Source: Pseudorhodobacter sp. (GTDB lineage Bacteria > Pseudomonadota > Alphaproteobacteria > Rhodobacterales > Rhodobacteraceae). Taken from it: 6,825 nucleotides of DNA. Shown piece by piece: positions 1 to 5,648 of the stretch; the stretch's first letter is position 1, and each line of letters begins with the position of its first letter. A program made the position numbers and the translations under genes. The notes beneath the pieces are model-generated. The model made no database searches and was not told where the DNA came from. It worked only from the letters and a program-made list of their open reading frames with translations. The stretch covers positions 1-6,825 of the forward strand of contig JACMNW010000311.1 in the NCBI GenBank assembly GCA_014378345.1, written 5' to 3'.

Positions 1-438
1 CTGTGCCTCAATATCCACACCCGCTGGGGTGGCCTCGGCCTTTGGGCGCACACGGCAATTCATGCCGCCCCGCTTGCCCCCGCAGGGTCGCTTGATGCCA
101 AAGACTGGGATAAATCCATCGCCACCAACGTCCGCGCCTCAGGCACCCTGATCCCGATGTTAGAGCCCCTGCTGCGCGCCCACAAAGGCACCGCGCTGTT
201 CCTTGATGATCCGCGCGCAGGTCAACAGTTCTTCGGTGCCTACGGTGCCAGCAAAGCCGCCCAAATCGCCCTTGCCCGCTCGTGGCAAGCCGAGACCGCA
301 AAAATCGGCCCCCGCGTGCTGATAGAGACGCCAAACCCCATGCCCACCGCCACCCGCGCACGCTTCTTCCCCGGCGAAGACCGCACGCCACTTGCCAGCA
401 CAACAGACGAAGCCGCGCGCCTCATCGCCGCCATCTAG
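1..438 (+). CDS. Short-chain dehydrogenase/reductase family protein, 3' part only
   Basis: This is the C-terminal 145 residues of an SDR-fold oxidoreductase. The reading frame is open from base 1, so the gene begins left of the window and the Rossmann NAD(P)-binding N-terminus is not visible. Visible family marks are the Asn of the central helix (TNV, residue 43 of the visible part), the active-site YGASK (Tyr81, Lys85) followed by a helix, and a strand RVLIETPNPMPT where SDRs usually carry their PG-containing loop. The Ser normally found about 12-13 residues before the Tyr is absent: the stretch reads FLDDPRAGQQFFGAY, with Asp-Asp in that region. The protein may therefore be a divergent SDR with altered or weak activity. 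It ends with TAG at 436-438 and converges on the minus-strand operon, so it is probably unrelated to that operon's transcription. The substrate is unknown. The SDR fold is fairly secure; the function is not. Confidence 0.8.
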   Translation: MCLNIHTRWGGLGLWAHTAIHAAPLAPAGSLDAKDWDKSIATNVRASGTLIPMLEPLLRAHKGTALFLDDPRAGQQFFGAYGASKAAQIALARSWQAETAKIGPRVLIETPNPMPTATRARFFPGEDRTPLASTTDEAARLIAAI

Positions 439-445
439 CACAACC

Positions 446-466
446 GTCCCGGACCTGATCCGGGAC
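446..466. repeat. Perfect 8-bp palindrome, REP-like, possible terminator for the SDR gene
   Basis: The arms GTCCCGGA (446-453) and TCCGGGAC (459-466) are perfect reverse complements around the 5-nt loop CCTGA. The hairpin starts 7 bases after the SDR stop codon. No T-run follows, so intrinsic termination is plausible but not proved. From memory, very similar TCCCGGA...TCCGGGA palindromes recur between genes in many alphaproteobacteria, so this may be a copy of a dispersed REP-like element that doubles as a transcript end. The inverted repeat is seen directly; its role is inferred. Confidence 0.6.
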
Positions 467-507
467 CTCTGGCACGGATTAAACCCCCCTAACCGCACCG
501 CAATCAC

Positions 508-541
508 TTGCCCTCCCTCCCCCCTCCGTAAGGGAGGGCAA
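508..541 (-). terminator. Hairpin immediately after the PLP-enzyme stop codon, probable operon terminator
   Basis: The 10-bp arms TTGCCCTCCC (508-517) and GGGAGGGCAA (532-541) are perfect reverse complements around a 14-nt loop. On the minus strand the stem begins with the base directly after the TAA stop at 542-544. This is where the end of a leftward five-gene transcript is expected. There is no U-tract directly after the stem; the nearest T-rich bases on that strand come more than 20 nt later, near 478-484. It could act as an intrinsic-like terminator, an mRNA 3'-end stabiliser, or a block between convergent transcripts. Confidence 0.6.
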
Positions 542-1651
542 TTAACCCCGCAAAGCCGCATCCATCGCCGCCCACAACGGCTCCACCGGTTCACACCCCA
601 CCGACAGCCGGATAAGCCCTTCCGGTACCGCATCGCCCCAGCGCGCCCGACGTTCCCCCGATGTATGGGTCGACCCGAAACTCGTCGCCTGCGCCACAAA
701 CGGGCAATCGGCCAGAAACTTCTCCGCCACCACGGCATCGCGCAACGTGAACGAGATCAAAAACCCAAATCCCGACATCTGCCGCGCCGCCACCGCATGC
801 GACGGATCACCGGGCAGCCCCGGATACCGCACCGCCAACACCGCCGGATGCCCCAACAACCGCTCCGCAATCACCCCGGCCGACGCGCACATGCGGCTCA
901 GCCGCACCTCCAGCGTCTCGATCCCCCGGTGCACCAGCCAAGCCTCGAACGACCCCGGCACCGCCCCGGACAGCCGCCGCCACTCCCGCACCCGCGCCAT
1001 CAAATCCGCATCGCGCCCCGCGACATGGCCGAACAACACATCCGAATGCCCCGCAGGCGCTTTGGTATCGGCGGCAACCACAAGATCAGCCCCCAGATCC
1101 AAAGGCCGCTGCAACAGCGGCGTCATCGTCGTATTATCCGCAATCACCAGCGCCCCCGCCGCATGGGCGCGGGCCGCAACCACCGCAATATCGCAGACAT
1201 CCAAGCCGGGGTTCGACGGCGTCTCAATCAACACCACCCCCACCCCGGTAAAATCCGCCGCCTCGAAATCGGCGGTCGGCAAATACTCCACCTGCACCCC
1301 GAAAGATTTCAAAAACGTCTCACCAAAAACCCGCGTCACATAATACCCGTCTCTCGGCAAAATCACCCGCTTGCCCGCCGATAATGTCGCCATCAACGCC
1401 GCCGAAATCGCGGCCATCCCGGACGGAAACGCCACCACCGGGGCTTCTTCCAACAGGCTCAGTTGCACCTCAACCTCATCCCAGGTCGGGCTGGCCGCGC
1501 GCGCATAACTATAGCCACCTTTGGTATGATCGGGCACATGAAACGTCGTCGCCGTAATGATCGGCAAGGCAATCGGCGCACCCTGCGTCAGGCCCGCCGC
1601 CCGGTGATGTTGCAGCCGTGCTGCCAGAAGATCATCTTCGTCCCGCATCAT
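542..1651 (-). CDS. Cys/Met-metabolism PLP-dependent enzyme (cystathionine gamma-lyase/synthase-like)
   Basis: This 369-residue protein belongs to the fold-type I PLP trans-sulfuration family, which catalyses beta/gamma elimination or replacement on sulfur amino acids and related substrates in the cytosol. The family marks are in order: the phosphate-contacting YARAASPT region (Arg51), FPSGMAAISAAL (75-85), Tyr103 in the PLP-stacking region, ETPSNP (143-148), ADNT with Asp172 facing the pyridine nitrogen, DTKAPAGHSDVLFG with Lys197 as PLP Schiff-base lysine, YPGLP, and RLSVGCE (348-354) with the carboxylate-binding Arg. The length is slightly under the usual 380-400. Two deviations are seen: the residue after the Lys is Ala rather than the common Tyr, and the usual NPT reads SPT. 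The start lies in an ATGATG sequence overlapping the upstream stop (ATGA), with no clear Shine-Dalgarno, so translational coupling is likely. It is the last gene of the operon. The family is sure; lyase versus synthase or sulfhydrylase, and the substrate, are not. Confidence 0.88.
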   Translation of the reverse strand: MMRDEDDLLAARLQHHRAAGLTQGAPIALPIITATTFHVPDHTKGGYSYARAASPTWDEVEVQLSLLEEAPVVAFPSGMAAISAALMATLSAGKRVILPRDGYYVTRVFGETFLKSFGVQVEYLPTADFEAADFTGVGVVLIETPSNPGLDVCDIAVVAARAHAAGALVIADNTTMTPLLQRPLDLGADLVVAADTKAPAGHSDVLFGHVAGRDADLMARVREWRRLSGAVPGSFEAWLVHRGIETLEVRLSRMCASAGVIAERLLGHPAVLAVRYPGLPGDPSHAVAARQMSGFGFLISFTLRDAVVAEKFLADCPFVAQATSFGSTHTSGERRARWGDAVPEGLIRLSVGCEPVEPLWAAMDAALRG

Positions 1652-2547
1652 TGCAACCGCGCCGGAAAACCATCCGCCCTTAAATCAGTGCCCAACAAAT
1701 CTTCCAACAGCTTTGCAATCATCGGCGATTGTGCGTCTCCGCCGTAGGCAGCCTTTGCGGCGATATAGGTCTGGTTTGTCATCGAAGCCAATTCAAGCGG
1801 CACGCCAAACTCTTTTCCAAATCCCAGCGCAAAACCCAGATCTTTCAGCGCCAGATCAATGTTGAACGCAATATCGTACGAGCCGTTCAAAATCAGCGCC
1901 CCTTCGGTTTCATGCACAAAGGAATTGCCAGAAGACGCCGCAATCGCATGCCAAGCCTGCCCCAGATCAAGCCCGCCCCGCTTTGCCAGCATCAACGCCT
2001 CGCCGCAGGCTTTCAGATGGATGAACGCCAGCATATTGGTAATCACCTTGATGATGCAAGACGCGCCCAAGGGCCCCATGTGAAAGATCTTGTCGCCCAT
2101 CGCCGCCATCGCAGGGCGGTGCAGATCGAACAGGTCCTTATCGCCCCCCGCCAGCATGGTGATTTTACCCTGATAGGCCAGATGCACGCCGCCCGTCACT
2201 GGCAATTCCATCATCCGCACCCCTGCCGCAGCCGCAATGGCTGCCAAGGCCAACACTTCATCGCGGCCAAGCGTCGACATTTCAACCCAGGATGCCCCCG
2301 GTTTCATATGCGGCAAGATATTGCGCAGCACCCTTTCAGATACCGCAGGCGACGGCAGGCAGGTAACCACGTGGTCAACCGACGCGGCCACCTCTGCCGC
2401 ATTGTTGGCCAAAACTGCGCCCATGGCCACCAAAGGCCCGGCAAGGCTTTCGTTCAGGTCAAAGACCGTCACCTGAAAGCCGCCTTGCAGCAAACAGCCC
2501 GCGCAAGCGGCCCCAAGGTTCCCCAGGCCGATATATCCGTAATGCAT
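1648..2547 (-). CDS. NAD(P)-dependent beta-hydroxyacid dehydrogenase (3-hydroxyisobutyrate dehydrogenase family)
   Basis: This 299-residue protein has the standard length and layout of the family: an N-terminal Rossmann domain and a C-terminal helical domain. Visible motifs are the nucleotide loop YIGLGNLG (GLGNLG at 7-12), Asp30 at the end of strand 2 (VTVFD), which favours NAD over NADP, the substrate-loop equivalent ELPVTGGVHLAYQGK (114-128), the GPLGASCIIKVITN segment with catalytic Lys167, and LKDLGFAL with the conserved Lys235-Asp236. Members interconvert beta- or gamma-hydroxyacids and semialdehydes (hydroxyisobutyrate, tartronate semialdehyde, gamma-hydroxybutyrate and others). Here it follows an aldehyde dehydrogenase gene by 48 bp and overlaps the next gene by 4 bp, so it probably handles a hydroxyacid or semialdehyde in the same pathway. 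The ATG at 2547 is preceded by GGGGA four bases upstream. That site can be buried in a hairpin, described separately. The substrate is not identifiable from sequence alone. Confidence 0.9.
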   Translation of the reverse strand: MHYGYIGLGNLGAACAGCLLQGGFQVTVFDLNESLAGPLVAMGAVLANNAAEVAASVDHVVTCLPSPAVSERVLRNILPHMKPGASWVEMSTLGRDEVLALAAIAAAAGVRMMELPVTGGVHLAYQGKITMLAGGDKDLFDLHRPAMAAMGDKIFHMGPLGASCIIKVITNMLAFIHLKACGEALMLAKRGGLDLGQAWHAIAASSGNSFVHETEGALILNGSYDIAFNIDLALKDLGFALGFGKEFGVPLELASMTNQTYIAAKAAYGGDAQSPMIAKLLEDLLGTDLRADGFPARLQ

Positions 2548-2552
2548 GATGT

Positions 2553-2586
2553 CCCCATTGAAATGGGGCAGCTTTACCGCCGCCCC
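2553..2586 (-). promoter_or_regulatory. Two overlapping, mutually exclusive hairpins over the ribosome binding site
   Basis: In minus-strand RNA, arm GGGGCGGC (2586-2579) can pair with GCUGCCCC (2572-2565) around the loop GGUAAA: 8 bp with one G-U pair. Separately, CCCCAUU (2568-2562) is the perfect complement of AAUGGGG (2559-2553). As a hairpin this would realistically be 6 bp with a 4-nt loop. Both structures use the same CCCC at 2565-2568, so only one can form at a time. The second buries the GGGG of the likely Shine-Dalgarno (2552-2556) of the hydroxyacid dehydrogenase gene; the first leaves it free. The pairing is seen directly. A regulatory role is inferred and could be coincidental in GC-rich DNA. 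There is no T-run to suggest a terminator. Confidence 0.35.
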
Positions 2587-2595
2587 GCCATTGCT

Positions 2596-4026
2596 TCAGG
2601 CGCCGTAGCCGACAATGCCCTTGACCTCACAGAAGTCATGGATGCCCCAATCAGCGTATTCGCGCCCGTTGCCAGATTGCTTGTAGCCGCCAAACGGCGC
2701 CGATGTATCCCAATCAGGATAGTTCAAATTCACCGTCCCCGCCCGCAGACGCCGCGCAACGGGTCGCGCATCTTCCAGCGGTCCGGCCACATAGGCAGCC
2801 AAGCCATAAACGGAATCGTTGGCCATCCGAACGGCATCATCCACCGTGTCATAGGGCAGGATAGAAAGTACGGGGCCGAAGATTTCTTCCTTGGAAATCG
2901 TCATATGGTTTTCCACGTCGGCAAAGATCGTAGGCTTGCAAAACCATCCCCGGTTCAACCCTGCAGGCCGCCCAAGACCACCTGTCACCAGCTTGGCCCC
3001 CTCATCCATCCCAACCTGAATCAACCGTTGCACCTTGTCGAACTGCACTTTCGATATCAGCGGCCCCATCGTCACGCCATCTGCCAACGGATCGCCCGGA
3101 ACAATCGCCTCGGCGGGTGCTTTCGCCACTACCAGCGCGGCCGCCTGTTGGCTGCGGTGAACAAACATCCGCGTCGGCGCATCGCACGACTGCCCGGTGT
3201 TTGACATGATCGCATTCACGCCTGCCTCGACCGCCGCGGCAAGATCGGCGTTCGGCAAAATGATGTTGGCCGACTTGCCACCCATTTCCTGCGCCACGCG
3301 CTTTACCGTTGGCGCTGCTGCCGCCGCAATCAAGGTGCCCGCGCGGGTGGAGCCGGTAAACGACACCATATCCACCTCGGGGTGCGAGGTAATACGGGTG
3401 CCAACGCCGGGGCCATCGCCGTTCACCAGATTGAACACGCCCGCAGGCACACCCGCCGCATGACACACTTCGGCAAACAGCACCCCTGACAGCGGTGCAA
3501 TTTCAGACGGCTTCAACACCATCGTGCAGCCCGCAACCAACGCAGGCGCCACTTTGCACGCAATCTGGTTCATCGGCCAGTTCCACGGCGTGATCAGCGC
3601 GCAAACCCCAATGCCTTCGTAGACAATCCGCGTGGTACCACGCGCATATTCCCAAGCCATTTCCTCGGCGGCCTTGATCGTGGCCTCGATATGCACTTGG
3701 CCTGCCCAAAACTGGGCATCGCGCGCCCAAGCTTTAGGTGCGCCCATTTCCATGGTCATTGCGGCGGCAAAGTCTTCGGCGCGGGCGTTGTAAATCTCCA
3801 GAATCCGCTTCAACAGCGCAATCCGCTGCGCCGCTGGCGTTACCGTCCAGCCGTCGTACGCCGCACGCGCCGCCGTAATGGCGCGGTCTGCATCGGCATC
3901 ATTGCCCATCGCCATTTGACAGATGATTTCCTCGGTCGCCGGATTTTCCACCCCGATCCGCACGGATGAGATGGGTTCCACCCATGCGCCGTTGATGTAG
4001 AATTTGGTCATATTGGCAGAGATCAT
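2596..4026 (-). CDS. NAD(P)-dependent aldehyde dehydrogenase family protein
   Basis: This 476-residue enzyme is full length for the ALDH superfamily and oxidises an aldehyde to its acid with NAD(P)+. All key elements are present: TPWNW with Asn149 stabilising the oxyanion, LKPSE with Lys172 in the cofactor site, FTGST (223-227), QEMGGKS with general-base Glu247, NTGQSCDAPTR with catalytic Cys281, EEIFGPV with Glu381, and PFGGYKQSGNGRE near the C-terminus. I see no signal peptide, so it is probably cytosolic. The start at 4026 is preferred over the ATG at 4011 because GAGG at 4032-4035 sits five bases before it, while the later ATG has no such site. It lies 7 bp after the MttB-like gene and before the hydroxyacid dehydrogenase. 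This suggests it oxidises an aldehyde formed from the demethylated substrate, such as an amino- or methylamino-aldehyde or a semialdehyde. Betaine-aldehyde-type specificity is possible but cannot be told from motifs. Confidence 0.93.
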   Translation of the reverse strand: MISANMTKFYINGAWVEPISSVRIGVENPATEEIICQMAMGNDADADRAITAARAAYDGWTVTPAAQRIALLKRILEIYNARAEDFAAAMTMEMGAPKAWARDAQFWAGQVHIEATIKAAEEMAWEYARGTTRIVYEGIGVCALITPWNWPMNQIACKVAPALVAGCTMVLKPSEIAPLSGVLFAEVCHAAGVPAGVFNLVNGDGPGVGTRITSHPEVDMVSFTGSTRAGTLIAAAAAPTVKRVAQEMGGKSANIILPNADLAAAVEAGVNAIMSNTGQSCDAPTRMFVHRSQQAAALVVAKAPAEAIVPGDPLADGVTMGPLISKVQFDKVQRLIQVGMDEGAKLVTGGLGRPAGLNRGWFCKPTIFADVENHMTISKEEIFGPVLSILPYDTVDDAVRMANDSVYGLAAYVAGPLEDARPVARRLRAGTVNLNYPDWDTSAPFGGYKQSGNGREYADWGIHDFCEVKGIVGYGA

Positions 4027-4031
4027 ATCAG

Positions 4032-4037
4032 CCTCAC
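4032..4037 (-). promoter_or_regulatory. Ribosome binding site of the aldehyde dehydrogenase gene, overlapping the upstream stop
   Basis: On the minus strand GTGAGG (4037-4032) contains the TGA stop of the methyltransferase gene (4034-4036) and a GAGG core, followed by a 5-nt spacer and the ATG at 4026. This fixes the start choice. A ribosome terminating on the upstream gene would be delivered straight to this site, which suggests coupled translation. Confidence 0.65.
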
Positions 4038-5587
4038 TTGAAATAGATGTTGTATTTGGCCCGGATCGCCGCGTCGATGTCTGGGTCTATTACGTTTCCG
4101 GCACGTGCAAGGATACTATTCTTCCGCGCAATCGCCGCGTCAAGCAGCAGTGGCTTGCCAGCCTCATTCCATTCCTTGGGTGACATGCGATTGGCCGACG
4201 CCGGATAGATATATTCCGTCTGCATCAGCTTAAGGGTTTGGTCTGACCCAAGGTAATGGCCCGGCCCACCCAAGCAGACCTCTTTCATCGCGTCAATTGA
4301 CGTGCTGTCTGGCGTCACATCAATGCCGCGCACCAGACGCATGGCCTGGCCCAACAGATCATCGCCCAGAACCAGGCTTTCCAGACAAAAACCCAAAAGG
4401 CTGGCATGCATGCCCACCGCCTCATAACACATGTTCAACCCGGCAAGACCGGCCAGCGCGTTGGTGATGCCTTGCTCCCACCCGGCCTGCATGTCGGGCA
4501 GTTTGCTGTCCGATATCCCCGACGCAGCCCCCCCCGGCAGGTCATAAAACCGGTGCATCTGCGCACAGCCCGCCGTCAGCAACGCCTGTTCTGCCGATCC
4601 GCCCGACATCGCTCCGGTGCGCAAATCGCTGACAAACGGCCACGTGCCAAAAATGCACGGCGCGCCTTTCTTGATGGAATTGGTATACACCACGCCCGCG
4701 AGGCACTCTGCCACCGCCTGCACAATCGTCAATGCAATCGGTGCCGGTGCGGTTGCCCCGGCCTGCCCCGCCGATAGCAGCAACATCGGCATGCCACGCC
4801 GGATGCAATCCTCCATCGTGATGCAGGATTCCTCGGCAAACTTCATGGGCGGGACGACAAAGCAGTTGGAATTGCTAACGAAAGGCCGCTCCAGCCATTT
4901 CTCCTCGCCCCCTGCGACGGTGTAAAGCATGTCAAAACAATCAGATACATGCGATGGGTCGGAAAACGAGGTGCCCACATGTTTGGTCGTGCCCGCCAGG
5001 CAACCATACAAAGTGTTCAGATCCATCTCGCGGTTGTCGACCACATCACGGCACACCATCGTGCGCTGATAGAAGTGAATGTTATCAAGGTTATCCACCA
5101 GCCGTGCCGCATCATACAAATCCTGCGCCGTGCTCTCGCGGTAATCCAGCGTGATAGGATCCACGATATGCACCGCTGCCCCTGCCGTGCCGTAATGCAC
5201 GCGACTGCCAGATAAATATAAATCGTGCCTGGGGTCGCGGGCGTGCAGCGTGATGTTGCGCGCGGCCACCGCCAGCATATCCTCGACCAGCGCGCGCGGA
5301 AACCGCAGGCGACCATCGTTCCCCAAAATAGCGCCCGCCTCGGTCATCAAGGCCACACCCGACGGCGGCGCTTGCGACAGGCCGATCACCTCCAACGCCT
5401 CAAGCGCCGATTGATGGATCTGCTGCACACCCTCGTCCGTCAGCGGCTTATAGCGCCCCCCCGACATGCCTGGCCGCACCGGGCGCATCTCGTCCGACAA
5501 CGGCGCTGACCGCACTGCCACCCGATTGGCACGCCCCCCCGTCCGCTTCGCCCGAGTAGGTTCACAAACCTCACCAATATCGCTCAT
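4034..5587 (-). CDS. MttB-superfamily (non-pyrrolysine trimethylamine/betaine methyltransferase-type) protein
   Basis: This 517-residue protein is recognised as a COG5598/MttB-superfamily methyltransferase, a TIM-barrel enzyme that transfers a methyl group from a methylated amine to the cobalt of a partner corrinoid protein. Recognisable stretches are the basic leader RAKRTGGRANR (12-22), HYGTAGAAVHIVD (131-143), SFSDP, the FGTWPFVSDLRTGAMSGG segment (313-330) and the Gly-rich CLGGPGHYLGSDQTL (438-452). The frame runs uninterrupted, with no in-frame amber codon, so it is not the pyrrolysine-containing archaeal trimethylamine enzyme. Characterised Pyl-lacking relatives act on glycine betaine, proline betaine, carnitine or gamma-butyrobetaine. 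The start at 5587 has AAAGG eight bases upstream (5596-5600) and retains the basic leader. A DMGDH-like gene precedes it by 61 bp and an aldehyde dehydrogenase follows by 7 bp. The corrinoid partner is not in the window. Family confidence is high; the substrate is unknown. Confidence 0.9.
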   Translation of the reverse strand: MSDIGEVCEPTRAKRTGGRANRVAVRSAPLSDEMRPVRPGMSGGRYKPLTDEGVQQIHQSALEALEVIGLSQAPPSGVALMTEAGAILGNDGRLRFPRALVEDMLAVAARNITLHARDPRHDLYLSGSRVHYGTAGAAVHIVDPITLDYRESTAQDLYDAARLVDNLDNIHFYQRTMVCRDVVDNREMDLNTLYGCLAGTTKHVGTSFSDPSHVSDCFDMLYTVAGGEEKWLERPFVSNSNCFVVPPMKFAEESCITMEDCIRRGMPMLLLSAGQAGATAPAPIALTIVQAVAECLAGVVYTNSIKKGAPCIFGTWPFVSDLRTGAMSGGSAEQALLTAGCAQMHRFYDLPGGAASGISDSKLPDMQAGWEQGITNALAGLAGLNMCYEAVGMHASLLGFCLESLVLGDDLLGQAMRLVRGIDVTPDSTSIDAMKEVCLGGPGHYLGSDQTLKLMQTEYIYPASANRMSPKEWNEAGKPLLLDAAIARKNSILARAGNVIDPDIDAAIRAKYNIYFK

Positions 5588-5625
5588 CGTCTCAGCCTTT
5601 CATTTTGGCTTAAATATCCCGGGGT

Positions 5626-5642
5626 CTGGGGCGGCGCCCCAG
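5626..5642 (-). repeat. Intergenic GC hairpin followed by a CCCCGGGATATTT tract
   Basis: Arms CTGGGGC (5626-5632) and GCCCCAG (5636-5642) are perfect reverse complements with a 3-nt loop. The hairpin lies 6 bases beyond the stop codon of the DMGDH-like gene. On the minus strand it is followed by ACCCCGGGATATTTAAGCC (5625-5607) and then by the methyltransferase ribosome binding site. I recall similar GC hairpins followed by CCCCGG(G/A)-TATTT after many Rhodobacterales genes, which would make this a dispersed intergenic element. It could reduce readthrough between the first two visible operon genes or stabilise the upstream transcript's end. The short AT-rich tract is not a classical U-run. Confidence 0.5.
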
Positions 5643-5648
5643 CACGCG

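Noticed and set aside
160..738. A minus-strand open frame continuing past the PLP enzyme gene into the SDR region
   Set aside because: It is out of frame with the real PLP enzyme and antisense to the SDR. It has no domain, and its Trp/Arg/Gly-rich sequence is typical of shadow frames.
392..1384. A 330-codon plus-strand open frame spanning the SDR end, the convergent gap and the PLP enzyme gene
   Set aside because: The composition is low-complexity Arg/Pro/His/Gln. It runs through two strong inverted repeats and overlaps two recognised genes. No family features are visible.
1729..3204. A long plus-strand open frame (about 491 codons) antisense to the hydroxyacid and aldehyde dehydrogenase genes
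   Set aside because: Its translation is rich in Arg, His, Pro and Gln with no recognisable domain. The minus-strand frames over the same bases carry complete, motif-perfect enzymes. Long antisense open frames are common in GC-rich coding DNA.
4011..4026. The internal ATG at 4011 as the aldehyde dehydrogenase start
   Set aside because: It would give a plausible N-terminus (MTKFYINGAW), but no Shine-Dalgarno precedes it, whereas the ATG at 4026 has GAGG at a good distance. The difference is only five residues, so some doubt remains.
4034..5587. A pyrrolysine-containing trimethylamine methyltransferase
   Set aside because: The 517-codon frame contains no in-frame TAG to decode as pyrrolysine, and the neighbours do not include pyrrolysine biosynthesis genes.
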